Shown here piece after piece: positions 52,831 through 61,704 of a stretch of 64,000 bases of DNA (positions within the stretch are counted from its first letter, which is position 1; each line of letters begins with the position of its first letter). Source of the DNA: Gammaproteobacteria bacterium (GTDB lineage: Bacteria > Pseudomonadota > Gammaproteobacteria > Pseudomonadales > Azotimanducaceae_A); contig DUAT01000057.1 in NCBI GenBank assembly GCA_012960755.1, forward strand, positions 165,899 through 229,898, read 5' to 3'. A program made the position numbers and the translations under genes. The notes beneath the pieces are model-generated. The model had not been told where the DNA came from. It did no database searches and was given only the letters and a program-made list of their open reading frames with translations.

Positions 52831-53985
52831 TCAATAAGACCTGGGCATATTCAGCACATGCTCACCAATGAAACTCAGAATCAGGTTCGTCGATATGGGC
52901 GCTATCTGGTACAGACGTGTTTCGCGGAACTTGCGTTCAATATGATATTCCTTCGCAAAGGCAAAACCGCCAAAGGTTTGCATGCACACATCCCCGGCTC
53001 GCCATGACGCCTCAGAAGCTAACATTTTTGCCATGTTGGCTTCGGCGCCACAGGCTTCTCCGGCATCGAACATATCGGCTGCCTTCTCTACCATTAACGA
53101 GGCGGCTTCAATATCAGCGTAACAGCGCGCTATGGGAAACTGGACACCCTGGTTTTGTCCAATCGGGCGATCAAACACCACCCGTTCCGTCGCATAAGCA
53201 CTGGACTTATCGATAAAGTAACGGCCATCACCAACGCATTCAGCTGCAATCAGTATTCGCTCTGCATTCATGCCATCCAGGATGACCTTAAAACCCCTGC
53301 CCTCTTCGCCCAACAGGTTATCCGCCGGAATACGCAGGTCGTCAAAAAACAATTCGCAGGAATGATGGTTGATCATCGATTCAATCGGCTGGATGGTTAA
53401 ACCGTTACCCTCTGCGGCGTGAACATCGATCAGGAATGCCGACAGACCGGCTGTTTTCTTCTCAACATCTGCTTTCGGCGTGGTCCTGGCTAACAACACC
53501 ATCAGGTCGGAGTGTTCGATCCGGCTGATCCAGACCTTTTGACCATTAACAACATATTCATCACCTTCTTTTCGGGCGAATGTCTTCAAGCTGGTCGTAT
53601 CCGTGCCGGTAGTAGGTTCGGTGACCCCAAAACTCTGTAATCGAAGCTCGCCCTTGGCAATCTTTGGCAGATAGTGTTTTTTCTGAGCTTCGCTACCGTG
53701 CCTCAAAACTGACCCCATCACATACATTTGGGCATGACAGGCTCCTGCATGGGCACCGGACCGGCAAACCTCTTCCATCACCACCGCTGCTTCGCGTACA
53801 CCAAGTCCGGCGCCGCCGTATTCCTCAGGGATCAGGACGGTCAGAAACCCTGACGTAGTGAGTTCTTTGACGAACTCCGTTGGATATCCCCTGGTTCGAT
53901 CAAGTTCAAGCCAATAGTCTTCTGAATACTGGCTACATAACTGCTGAACTGATTCTCTTATTTCCACAAAGTCCTGATTACTCAC
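52831..53985 (-). CDS. Acyl-CoA dehydrogenase family protein
   Basis: This is a 384-residue flavoprotein, full length. ACAD features: LIPEEYGGAGLGVREAAVV, LQSFGVTEPTTGTDTTSL (FAD/substrate segment), VNGQKVWISRIEHSDLMVLL, and the C-terminal QTFGGFAFAKEYHIERKFRETR block with the RKFRE arginine pair. It oxidises an acyl-CoA and delivers electrons to ETF. The start appears to be GTG 53985. It borders the cassette region; the adjacent DNA downstream has no further gene of its operon. It is divergent from the MBL-fold gene. Confidence 0.88.
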   Translation of the reverse strand: MSNQDFVEIRESVQQLCSQYSEDYWLELDRTRGYPTEFVKELTTSGFLTVLIPEEYGGAGLGVREAAVVMEEVCRSGAHAGACHAQMYVMGSVLRHGSEAQKKHYLPKIAKGELRLQSFGVTEPTTGTDTTSLKTFARKEGDEYVVNGQKVWISRIEHSDLMVLLARTTPKADVEKKTAGLSAFLIDVHAAEGNGLTIQPIESMINHHSCELFFDDLRIPADNLLGEEGRGFKVILDGMNAERILIAAECVGDGRYFIDKSSAYATERVVFDRPIGQNQGVQFPIARCYADIEAASLMVEKAADMFDAGEACGAEANMAKMLASEASWRAGDVCMQTFGGFAFAKEYHIERKFRETRLYQIAPISTNLILSFIGEHVLNMPRSY

Positions 53986-54129
53986 ACACGGGTTCCACTG
54001 TTTTATTGACGCCGCAGATTCTACCGTATTATTGAATTGAAGCGGGTGCTTTTCGCCGGGTGCTCCGGATCTTTGTCGATGATAAGATCAGAAGCTCGTA
54101 AACAAGCTCGCAATAAAAGGGGAACAGCG

Positions 54130-54978
54130 ATGAACCAGTGGCAAATAGGCAAGGTGAAGATCACGCGCGTTGTAGAAATGCAGGTCACCGGCGGTAGCCG
54201 ATTTATTCTTCCCCAGGCAACCAGGGATGCCATCAAACCCATCGGTTGGTTGCAGCCACACTTTGCAGATTCAGAAGGAAATCTGATCATGAGCATCCAC
54301 GCCCTGATCGTGGAAACACCCGACAAGAAAATTGTCGTCGATACCTGCATCGGGAATGATAAAAAGCGCAATATCCCTAACTGGACCAATCTGCAACTAC
54401 CTTTTCTTGAAGATCTCCAAAAAGCCGGTTACGACAGGATGGATATAGATACCGTACTATGTACCCATCTGCATGTTGACCATGTCGGCTGGAACACGAT
54501 GCTTGTCGATGGCATGTGGATACCTACATTTCCCAATGCACGTTACCTGATGGGTGATACAGAATTTAACTACTGGATTGACCAGGAAGATACCGATTAC
54601 GGTGATGTGATTGGTGACTCAGTGAAGCCCGTTTTCGAGGCCGGACTGGTTGACCTTGTGGATCTTAATCACCAGGTTTGTGAAGAAATTTATCTCGAAC
54701 CCACCCTCGGACATACACCGGGTCACGTCAGCGTGCATATAGAATCTGAGGGCCAACATGCGCTTATCACTGGAGATTGCATCCACCACCCCTGCCAGAT
54801 AGCGAACGTCGACTGGTCCAGCAGTGCAGATTTTGACGCGGAGCAGGCAATAAAAACCCGCAAAAAGCTGCTGGCGGATTATTCAGACAAGGACATTCTT
54901 GTGATTGGGACCCATTTTGCGACGCCCACTGCCGGACACCTCAAAAAAGATGGGGATAATTACTGGTTAGAGGTCTGA
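54130..54978 (+). CDS. MBL-fold metallo-hydrolase
   Basis: This is a 282-residue metallo-beta-lactamase-fold protein. The metal motif is CTHLHVDHVGWN (HxHxDH, about residues 115-126), followed by YLMGDTEFNYW, LGHTPGHVSVHIESEG (third His), and the late GTHFATPTAGH. The substrate is unknown; this subgroup includes quorum-lactonase-like and general hydrolases. The frame is open to 54037, but ATG 54130 with AGGGGAA upstream is preferred. It overlaps the convergent DUF1631-like gene by 19 bases. Confidence 0.84.
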   Translation: MNQWQIGKVKITRVVEMQVTGGSRFILPQATRDAIKPIGWLQPHFADSEGNLIMSIHALIVETPDKKIVVDTCIGNDKKRNIPNWTNLQLPFLEDLQKAGYDRMDIDTVLCTHLHVDHVGWNTMLVDGMWIPTFPNARYLMGDTEFNYWIDQEDTDYGDVIGDSVKPVFEAGLVDLVDLNHQVCEEIYLEPTLGHTPGHVSVHIESEGQHALITGDCIHHPCQIANVDWSSSADFDAEQAIKTRKKLLADYSDKDILVIGTHFATPTAGHLKKDGDNYWLEV

Positions 54979-55598
54979 ATGCGAATCCCAATATCAATCA
55001 GACTCTGGTTAGCGATGGACAGTACCTGCCCAAAACGATCCATCACGAACCGATTGAATAATGGCAGCAACATGATCCGTTCTTCGTAGCTCAGGTTCAG
55101 CTTTTCCGTCGCGTACCAGAAACACCGTTGGAAATTTACGGGTAACAACGGGTGATAAACCAGATCCTGACCAACCAGGGTACTGAATCTTTGCCTCAAT
55201 TCTTCGAGTAAAACTTTGAAGTGATCCGTGTTACCGGCAGCACGGGCTCTAAGGACTATACTTAGTTCAGCGCCCGGGTCAGCAACAGCGCACTCGTCCT
55301 TCGCTTTAATCAGATTTGCCCAGGAACGATTCATCAGGATCGAAAACTCTTCCCGGTACACCCGGGCCCGGGTTTTCAATGCCCGGGTGATATTAAATTG
55401 ACGCTCCAGCAGATGTTGCTCATGCTCTGCTTCCTCGAACAAGGCATCGGCGGCGTTCATGGTTAACCCGTTAAACAGGTAGGTCATTCTCTCATCGACG
55501 GCGCCTTTAACGCGTCTCACGGCGCGAATATTAAAATTACGGTCCGGGATTGGTTGTTGCATGTGTTGTGTGACAAATCGACTGGCTTGATGGGACAT
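54960..55598 (-). CDS. Short DUF1631-like protein
   Basis: This is a 212-residue all-helical protein. The C-terminal half, LVYHPLLPVNFQRCFWYATE, ERIMLLPLFNRFVMDRFGQV and LSIANQSLIDIGIRI, resembles the middle of DUF1631 proteins (usually about 700-800 residues, often annotated as thymidine phosphorylase without evidence). Only this region is present, so it is either a short stand-alone version or a truncation. The start may be ATG 55598 or TTG 55607. Function unknown. Confidence 0.5.
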   Translation of the reverse strand: MSHQASRFVTQHMQQPIPDRNFNIRAVRRVKGAVDERMTYLFNGLTMNAADALFEEAEHEQHLLERQFNITRALKTRARVYREEFSILMNRSWANLIKAKDECAVADPGAELSIVLRARAAGNTDHFKVLLEELRQRFSTLVGQDLVYHPLLPVNFQRCFWYATEKLNLSYEERIMLLPLFNRFVMDRFGQVLSIANQSLIDIGIRIQTSNQ

Positions 55599-55862
55599 AG
55601 TGCTCAAAATACGCGGTAGCTCTCTGTAGTGCAGATGAAGTAATTAGATCACTCTACCTGCTAAATTCCTACCAATGGATCAACTAATGTCTCAAACCGT
55701 GCACTTCATCACATATTGATTTCGCTTCATCGGAATTTCTCCTAAATCAATGCGAGTTGGCACGTCTAATTGGATTGTTGCCGCAGCAAAACCGCGTTAC
55801 CAACGCAACAATTGCCGATAGTGTATGATGGCTTCCTTTTTTTGTGCGTACCTAGATTGAAT

Positions 55863-56972
55863 ATGACAACTACAGAAAACTCGCTGACCTATCCCTATGA
55901 TGAGCCCCCGCCTTTTGGCACAACCAGGGAAATTGCCCCGGGCGTCAGATGGTTGCAGATGCCTCTGCCCATGTCACTGAAGTACATCAACCTCTACCTC
56001 ATAGAAGAAGACGACGGCTGGGTAATCGTCGATACCGGTATTCGGGGTGAAGAAACCCGCGACCTGTGGACCAAAGTTATCGACAACGAGCTCGGCGGTA
56101 AACCTGTGTCACGCGTGATCTGTACCCATATGCATCCCGATCACACAGGGCAGACCGGATTTCTCTACGAGCTATGCCAGGTGCCCTTGTACATGAGTTA
56201 CTCAGAGTACTATCAAGCCAAGACCATGAATAACATGATGCGAGAAGGTGGAAGCTGGCAGATGTCAGAATATTTTCTGCGGGCTGGCATCGAGCAGAGC
56301 TTCCTAGAAGAGCTACGCGATATGCGCAGTAGTTTTGCACCTGACGCTGAAGACCTGCCATTACCGTCTTCGTTTATTCGCTTGTCCGATGGTGACACCC
56401 TGACATTGGGTAAACATGACTGGCATATTGTCACCGGTACAGGTCATTCACCAGAGCATGTCTGCCTGTATTGTCCAGCGCTGAAATTGTTCATTTCCGG
56501 AGACCAGATCCTGCCCGTAATCACCTCCAATGTCAGCGTTCACCCAACCGAGCCTTTCGCTAACCCGATGGTGGGTTGGCTCGAATCCCACGAGAAGCTG
56601 ATTGAACTGTTACCCGACGATCTGCTGGTGTTACCAGCACATAATTTACCCTTTTATGGCATTCACGAACGTCTGCAACAATTGATCGACCATCATGAGG
56701 ATCGCATGTTGATCCTGGAAGAAAACTGTATCGAGCCCCGGATCGCCGTCGACCTGCTACCCTACCTGTTCGCCCGCAAGCTCGAAGACTTCACCAGGAT
56801 AATGGCACTGGGTGAATGCATTGCCCACCTGCATTGCCTTATTACACGCAATCGAATAGAACGGATATTGGATGGCAACGTGTACAGGTACAAGTCAATC
56901 GACCCAACCCTGAGCGAACGGGCAAGACCGGGTCAACACGAAAAACCGGACGACGCACCGGGTATGGTTTAA
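55863..56972 (+). CDS. MBL-fold hydrolase, C-terminally extended
   Basis: This is a 369-residue metallo-beta-lactamase-fold protein. The metal site is seen in CTHMHPDHTGQTG (HxHxDH), TGTGHSPEHVCLYC (third His), SGDQILPVITSNVSV (Asp) and LPAHNLPF (late His). The C-terminal extension (about 275-369) has a helical region typical of the YflN/LACTB2-like group. Some relatives hydrolyse thioesters or nucleic acids. The frame is open 31 codons earlier, but ATG 55863 fits homologous starts (then PFGTTREIAPGVRWLQMPLP). Confidence 0.83.
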   Translation: MTTTENSLTYPYDEPPPFGTTREIAPGVRWLQMPLPMSLKYINLYLIEEDDGWVIVDTGIRGEETRDLWTKVIDNELGGKPVSRVICTHMHPDHTGQTGFLYELCQVPLYMSYSEYYQAKTMNNMMREGGSWQMSEYFLRAGIEQSFLEELRDMRSSFAPDAEDLPLPSSFIRLSDGDTLTLGKHDWHIVTGTGHSPEHVCLYCPALKLFISGDQILPVITSNVSVHPTEPFANPMVGWLESHEKLIELLPDDLLVLPAHNLPFYGIHERLQQLIDHHEDRMLILEENCIEPRIAVDLLPYLFARKLEDFTRIMALGECIAHLHCLITRNRIERILDGNVYRYKSIDPTLSERARPGQHEKPDDAPGMV

Positions 56973-56986
56973 GCGGGTAAACCCGT

Positions 56987-57646
56987 CTATCGCTTTTCGA
57001 TACTGCCTACGGGAACCTTATCCACAAAAAAACAGTCGTCAACCGATCGCCGGGTAGGCTTGCCGTATTTACCCTTCGGCCAGCCAATAGGGATCAACGC
57101 ACAGCTCGGTGTATCTGCGGACAAGCCCAGATACCGATCTATCTCTTCGGCGTAGGCTCGATGGGCGGTTGTCAAAGAAGCGCCCAGACCCACGGCCCTG
57201 CAAGCCAATAGCACATTCTGAATGGCAGGAAACAAGGCCTGGCTCTGGGGCGCTCCGCGGCGCGTCCAGCCTGCAACAAACAGGTGCACGGGTGCCTCGT
57301 GCAGGTGCTCAGCCAGATACGTCGCAGCTTTCATATTACGTTTTTTAGCCTCCGGGTAGTCAGGTCGCGTCGCTGCTTCCATAGCCGGTGCTATATACTG
57401 TAAAAATGTGCGGCGATATCTATCAGCAATGTAGGCTCGCCGTTCTGCGTCCATCACGGCGATAAAATACCAGGGCTGGCGGTTACCACCGCTGGGAGCG
57501 AAAGTCCCGGCTTCACAAACCTTTCTCACCAACTCAACCGATACTGGGTCGGATTTTAATCGTCGAATGGCCCGGGTAGTACGGAGCCCATCCAGAAGCT
57601 TTATATCTTCGCCAATACTATCAATATCTAATCCAGTTGCTGACAT
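56987..57646 (-). CDS. Nitroreductase family protein
   Basis: This is a 219-residue FMN-dependent oxidoreductase. The N-terminal RTTRAIRRLKSDPVSVELV and APSGGNRQPWYFIAVMD motifs are the usual FMN/substrate segment, and a second FMN region lies at VGLGASLTTAHRAY near the C-terminal third. These enzymes reduce nitro compounds, quinones or enones with NAD(P)H. ATG 57646 has GGAG six bases upstream; a TTG at 57658 would add four residues. Confidence 0.87.
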   Translation of the reverse strand: MSATGLDIDSIGEDIKLLDGLRTTRAIRRLKSDPVSVELVRKVCEAGTFAPSGGNRQPWYFIAVMDAERRAYIADRYRRTFLQYIAPAMEAATRPDYPEAKKRNMKAATYLAEHLHEAPVHLFVAGWTRRGAPQSQALFPAIQNVLLACRAVGLGASLTTAHRAYAEEIDRYLGLSADTPSCALIPIGWPKGKYGKPTRRSVDDCFFVDKVPVGSIEKR

Positions 57647-57718
57647 CTCAGGCTCCAATGAATGTCTGGTTGTGTTTTACTACTCGCCCTGCTCGCTGGA
57701 GCCGATCGAGATGCATGG

Positions 57719-57829
57719 TCATGCTCCGTCGCTCAACCTAACTCCCTTCTGAACCGGGTCTGAAAACAATTCGGTGGGCAACAATATCTTCAAAGGGCCA
57801 ATGTCCCGATCTTCTAGCAACTGGTTCAT
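57719..57829 (-). CDS. Possible 36-residue small protein
   Basis: ATG 57829 lies 18 bases after the M28 stop with AGGAG nine bases upstream, a strong site. The frame reads MNQLLEDRDIGPLKILLPTE and then LFSDPVQKGVRLSDGA, stopping at 57719. No family is recognised. It may be a real small gene of the M28/MFS operon or a gene remnant. Confidence 0.3.
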   Translation of the reverse strand: MNQLLEDRDIGPLKILLPTELFSDPVQKGVRLSDGA

Positions 57830-57847
57830 CACGTGTAACTCCTGTTC

Positions 57848-59203
57848 TTATTTTTTGGTGACGTAACTAAATGAACCGATCGGACCTGGAAATACAACCG
57901 GGCTCTCTATGCCATCCTTGCCAACACTGGCGACGCCAAAAATATAATTGTCGATAACAACATTCTTCAGGGTTAACTCAGTGACATCGCCGGACTCACG
58001 GCTCCATTGCCATTGGGATGCCGTTGTGAGTCGCCAGTAGACTTTGTAGTTAACAGCGCCGGGCACTTTCACCCACTTCAGTGTGGTATCCGGCGAAACA
58101 ATCCCCTCAATAGATACATCGATCGGCGGCGCGGGAGCCAGTGCCATGGCAGCGAGACTGACGGCATTAAGCGCCGTCATTTTTGCGGCGTAATCAAAGT
58201 TCACGCCGGATAGAACGTCGCCATATTCACGGCCATTCTCGGTTCGAATATCCTGGTGCTGCCGATCATAATGCTCGTTGGTTTCCATAATTCGAACCGC
58301 AGGATAACCAACTTCATTAAAGGGCCGATGATGCCCACCACGACCGAAACGATCCAGCCGGTAGATCATCATGACGTCCAGGTTTCGAATGTAATCATCT
58401 GCAACCTTGTCAATGTATCGGGCCACATTACGAGACGGTGAGTCTACTTCGCCTCCTGTGAATCGTCGGGTCCTGGCTTCAATGCTGGTTTCCATGGGGC
58501 GCGTTGCTTCAGAAAACACCCTGGCTGTTACGTTGTTTGTCACGCCGTTTATCCCGGTGATATTTCCTATCATGTCGTTGTTGAGTACAGCCTCAATCTG
58601 CCAGTCATCCTCGCGAGCCTGTTCAGCCATTATTTTGCCACCGAACAAACCTTGTTCTTCTCCGGACAGACCGACGAATATTATCGATGCCGGAAACTCA
58701 TACTGACTCAAAACCCTCGCGGCCTCGATAGTACCCGCCATACCAGAAGCATTATCATTCGCCCCCGGAGACTCATCCGATGCATTCAAAGGGTCTGAAA
58801 TTCGCGAATCAATATCTCCTGACATGATGAGGTAACGGTTCGGATCTGAAATGCCGGTGAGCACAGCAACCACATTAACTACTTCTGTTGGCTCGGGAAT
58901 TCTTCGCTGATTTTGAAACACACGACTCTGGGTATACACCTTGAGACAACCGCCACAGGCTTTCGAAATAGTTCTGAATTCTGCCTCGATCCAGCGACGG
59001 GCCGCCCCTATCCCCCGGCTGTCGGACTGAGTTTCCGAGAGTGTATGCCGGGTGCCAAAACTGACCAGTTTTTCAATATCGCGCTGAATTCTTGTCGCTG
59101 AGGGTGCGTCGGCGATTTCGTGAAGCCTGGCTCTGGATGCTTCAGCGCCCGCAGAGACTGCAAACAATGCCAGATAAACAATGAACTGGATTCTGGTGAT
59201 CAT
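57848..59203 (-). CDS. Secreted M28 peptidase with C-terminal FN3-like domain
   Basis: This is a 451-residue protein with a signal peptide (about residues 1-20) and an M28 aminopeptidase-like domain (about 40-350). Zinc-site parts are seen as GANDNASG (Asp150) and SGEEQGLFGG (Glu182/183), with a late His region RFGRGGHHRPFNEVGYPAVR. The first motif, usually GHxDS, reads MSGDIDSRISD here, so the first His ligand is Asp130. A fibronectin-III-like domain (about 355-440, LKWVKVPGAVNYKVYWR) follows. It would trim peptides in the periplasm or outside. ATG 59203 overlaps the upstream MFS stop by one base. Confidence 0.82.
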   Translation of the reverse strand: MITRIQFIVYLALFAVSAGAEASRARLHEIADAPSATRIQRDIEKLVSFGTRHTLSETQSDSRGIGAARRWIEAEFRTISKACGGCLKVYTQSRVFQNQRRIPEPTEVVNVVAVLTGISDPNRYLIMSGDIDSRISDPLNASDESPGANDNASGMAGTIEAARVLSQYEFPASIIFVGLSGEEQGLFGGKIMAEQAREDDWQIEAVLNNDMIGNITGINGVTNNVTARVFSEATRPMETSIEARTRRFTGGEVDSPSRNVARYIDKVADDYIRNLDVMMIYRLDRFGRGGHHRPFNEVGYPAVRIMETNEHYDRQHQDIRTENGREYGDVLSGVNFDYAAKMTALNAVSLAAMALAPAPPIDVSIEGIVSPDTTLKWVKVPGAVNYKVYWRLTTASQWQWSRESGDVTELTLKNVVIDNYIFGVASVGKDGIESPVVFPGPIGSFSYVTKK

Positions 59204-60567
59204 TACAATTTTTTCTCCTTCTCAGAGGCCGTACTTTCTACAACATCCGGTGCCGGTTCAGTTTCAACGGGCGCTGATTGTGATGCCGTTAACGCACGAC
59301 CCATTCCACGGTACCCCCACCAGGACAAGGTGCTGAAACAAGCGGCCACTAAAAATATGCCAACGCCTATTCCTTCGAAGTCCGGCAGGAACACAACGTC
59401 GCTCCAGCCCAGGTACAACAGGATACCGACAAATGGTGCTATCGCCCCACGAATTCCGGTTAGCGTAACATGTGCACCCATATAGGCCGCCAGCAGCTTC
59501 TGGCTGGCAAAATCATTATGACCAAGATTCCAGGCGAGTGATCCACCCCCCCGCGCGATCCCGAGAATGAATCTCCCGAGCCCTAACAACAACAGCGATG
59601 CACTGAACGCACCTAAAAACACGATTAGCTGGTACAGCACCCAAAGACCACTCTGCCGCGCCCGGAAATGTGTTACATGATTATTGTCGAGATATCTTGC
59701 CCAGACAGGCAGTGTCAGCATGGTGACCAGAAAGGGCGTAACAACCGTAATGGCAATACTCAGCGTGTAACTGGCACCCAGTTGATTCGACACCAGATAA
59801 ATCAAGGGCGCTTCCAGCATCATGTTCGAGGTACCAGCGAGAAACTGATACAACTGATAGCGAGCAAAATCCCTATCCTGCCACAGGATGAACCACAAAT
59901 TTGTACCCTGACCTTCCTGATCCTCGTTGTTTTCCAGGGCGAGCTGTTTGTCCTCGTCAATCACTTGAATACCGGTGAATGAGCGGACGCCCACAAGACC
60001 AATGAGTGCCGCCGCGCAGAATAGCCATCGAAAGGCTTCCGCATTCGCGTCCAACGCGAGACTACCTAACCCCACAACTATCAACATGGTAAGGTTGTTT
60101 ATGATGATGAGTCGACCTGCGATTCTCGCTCGCACCGAACGACCGTAGTTCAAGCTCCATACCAGGCTTCTTGCTGTAATCTGCCCGGTCATCAGCAAGC
60201 GCACGATAATCACTGCTGATACGATCAGCACCACCCCCTCGTCGCCTGACGGGGCAAAGGCAACGATGCCTGTAAAAAACAAAACAAGGTATTGGATAAT
60301 AACGATCACCGGTACTTTCGGCCGCCCCTTAATCAGCTTCGCCCATAGGAAACTGGACAAGTTGCTGAACATGGGGGCGGCCGTGATAACAGCAATTACC
60401 CACGGGGAGACCTGATATAGCTTGTCTGCAATAACACCAATAAAACCACCTTCCATCACCGCAAAGGACATGGGCAAGGTCGCCTCTGTGATGAGTTCAC
60501 GGCGAAAGCTGTCCTGCACCACTGAGGACTGACCACGTAGTTCGAGAAATGTTTTTAGCAAGGACAT
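59203..60567 (-). CDS. MFS transporter (co-transcribed with M28 peptidase)
   Basis: This is a 454-residue polytopic protein with about twelve hydrophobic segments. Readable parts are PMSFAVMEGGFIGVIADKLY and, later, LTLPVWARYLDNNHVTHFRA. It differs from sugar- and drug-type MFS signatures, and the substrate is unknown. Its stop overlaps the ATG of the M28 peptidase (TAATG), so the two are translationally coupled, which suggests uptake of peptidase products (inference). The start is ATG 60567 or GTG 60579; the ribosome site is poor for both. Confidence 0.75.
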   Translation of the reverse strand: MSLLKTFLELRGQSSVVQDSFRRELITEATLPMSFAVMEGGFIGVIADKLYQVSPWVIAVITAAPMFSNLSSFLWAKLIKGRPKVPVIVIIQYLVLFFTGIVAFAPSGDEGVVLIVSAVIIVRLLMTGQITARSLVWSLNYGRSVRARIAGRLIIINNLTMLIVVGLGSLALDANAEAFRWLFCAAALIGLVGVRSFTGIQVIDEDKQLALENNEDQEGQGTNLWFILWQDRDFARYQLYQFLAGTSNMMLEAPLIYLVSNQLGASYTLSIAITVVTPFLVTMLTLPVWARYLDNNHVTHFRARQSGLWVLYQLIVFLGAFSASLLLLGLGRFILGIARGGGSLAWNLGHNDFASQKLLAAYMGAHVTLTGIRGAIAPFVGILLYLGWSDVVFLPDFEGIGVGIFLVAACFSTLSWWGYRGMGRALTASQSAPVETEPAPDVVESTASEKEKKL

Positions 60568-60643
60568 TGCCGGATACACTACCTATTGCAGGCTCCGTTG
60601 GCAAAGTTCATCATTCCATGTTTATTCAACAAAACGACAAAAC

Positions 60644-61315
60644 TTGCGCCAGGTACTCTTAAACAACCTCCAGCAAACCGTGACTGAAGGTGAATTACAA
60701 ATCACTTCGTTACCCCTGTGTCCCCGTATATCACTCTACCTGCTGTCGGATCACTTTCCCAAGGGTCGGCTGGAATACGAAGAAATGATGGCGATCATGA
60801 ATGCACCTGCTTACTGGGCTTTTTGCTGGGCCAGTGGCCAGGTGCTCGCCAGCTACATCATCAATCACCCGCGTGAGTTTCAGGACAAACAAGTTCTAGA
60901 TTTTGGTTCCGGTTCCGGCGTTGTGGCTATCGCCGCCTGCCTGGCCGGTGCATCCCGGGTGATTGCCTGTGATCTTGATCCCCATGCACTGGATGCCTGC
61001 CGAGCGAATGCCGAACTGAATAATGTTGAGTTTGAACTGCTTGATGATGTACTTGCCCTGGAAGGCAGGGTCGATCTGATAATTGCCGCAGATGTTCTCT
61101 ACGATCAAGACAATATTCCATGGATTGAGAAGTTACCTTCGATGGCGAATCACGTCCTGATTGCTGATTCTCGCGTAAAGACCGACAGGTTATCCGGGTA
61201 TCGGATACTCGACCGCGTGACGGCAACGACTATTCCGGACCTGGACGAATTCAAGGAATTTTGCGATGTTCGGATTTATCGTAAAAACCAACCAGTTCCT
61301 CTTCCAGAACCTTGA
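60644..61315 (+). CDS. Class I methyltransferase, ETFB-lysine methyltransferase-like
   Basis: This is a 223-residue Rossmann methyltransferase. Motif I is VLDFGSGSGVVAIAACLAGA (about 86-105), followed by the motif II acid in VIACDLDPHALDACRANAEL and the post-II LIIAADVLYDQ. The N-terminal APAYWAFCWASGQVLASYI matches the METTL20/ETFB-lysine methyltransferase-like group (PYWAFxWxGGQ). Substrates in that group are ETF beta or ribosomal proteins. The start is TTG 60644; no in-frame ATG is close. It overlaps the minus-strand zinc-finger-like frame by 65 bases. Confidence 0.8.
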   Translation: MRQVLLNNLQQTVTEGELQITSLPLCPRISLYLLSDHFPKGRLEYEEMMAIMNAPAYWAFCWASGQVLASYIINHPREFQDKQVLDFGSGSGVVAIAACLAGASRVIACDLDPHALDACRANAELNNVEFELLDDVLALEGRVDLIIAADVLYDQDNIPWIEKLPSMANHVLIADSRVKTDRLSGYRILDRVTATTIPDLDEFKEFCDVRIYRKNQPVPLPEP

Positions 61316-61460
61316 CAAAGGCTTCTCTAATCCTGACGTCTTTCCGGCAAGTCTCACACTCACGCTGGTGTAATGTGAAATCGTCAACCTGAGAACCTAC
61401 CAGATCCTGCTCGAAAAAACGGTCAATTATTCGGTGGAACTCAACATAACGATGATTCAT
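61251..61460 (-). CDS. Possible small zinc-finger (zf-HC2-like) protein
   Basis: This 69-residue frame reads HRYVEFHRIIDRFFEQDLVG and DDFTLHQRECETCRKDVRIR. The Hx3CxxC pattern resembles anti-sigma zinc-finger (HC2) domains, which occur in small regulatory proteins. Its 3' end lies antisense to the methyltransferase gene over 65 bases. ATG 61460 has no strong ribosome site. It could be real or an accidental frame. Confidence 0.4.
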   Translation of the reverse strand: MNHRYVEFHRIIDRFFEQDLVGSQVDDFTLHQRECETCRKDVRIREAFVKVLEEELVGFYDKSEHRKIP

Positions 61461-61489
61461 GAAATAGCCTTTACTACTATTTTCTACTT

Positions 61490-61510
61490 TACTACTACTC
61501 TCTAGTAGTA
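61490..61510. repeat. Inverted repeat upstream of the small zinc-finger frame
   Basis: TACTACT (61490-61496) and AGTAGTA (61504-61510) are separated by 7 bases. A TTTACTACTA direct copy lies just before it. This is about 30 bases upstream of the minus-strand start at 61460 and could be an operator. Confidence 0.35.
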
Positions 61511-61604
61511 TGTGCAGTCAGAGCCGGATTTATCTCACCTGAAGCCGGTTTTTTCACGGATAGGACGCATAGCTCTATAAAACCCTGCGATTGCGCTTGT
61601 TTCG

Positions 61605-61628
61605 AGCCTTGTTGCAAAGCCTTGTTGC
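61605..61628. repeat. 11-bp direct repeat
   Basis: AGCCTTGTTGC occurs at 61605-61615 and 61618-61628, 13 bases apart, about 75-100 bases before the NhaC start. It may be a binding site pair; no other support. Confidence 0.35.
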
Positions 61629-61704
61629 CCCAACTTTTTGCCTAATCGACTAGCTGGCTGGACCTTGGTATCTTATCGGATTGCCTTGAATGTCAGATGC
61701 CTGA

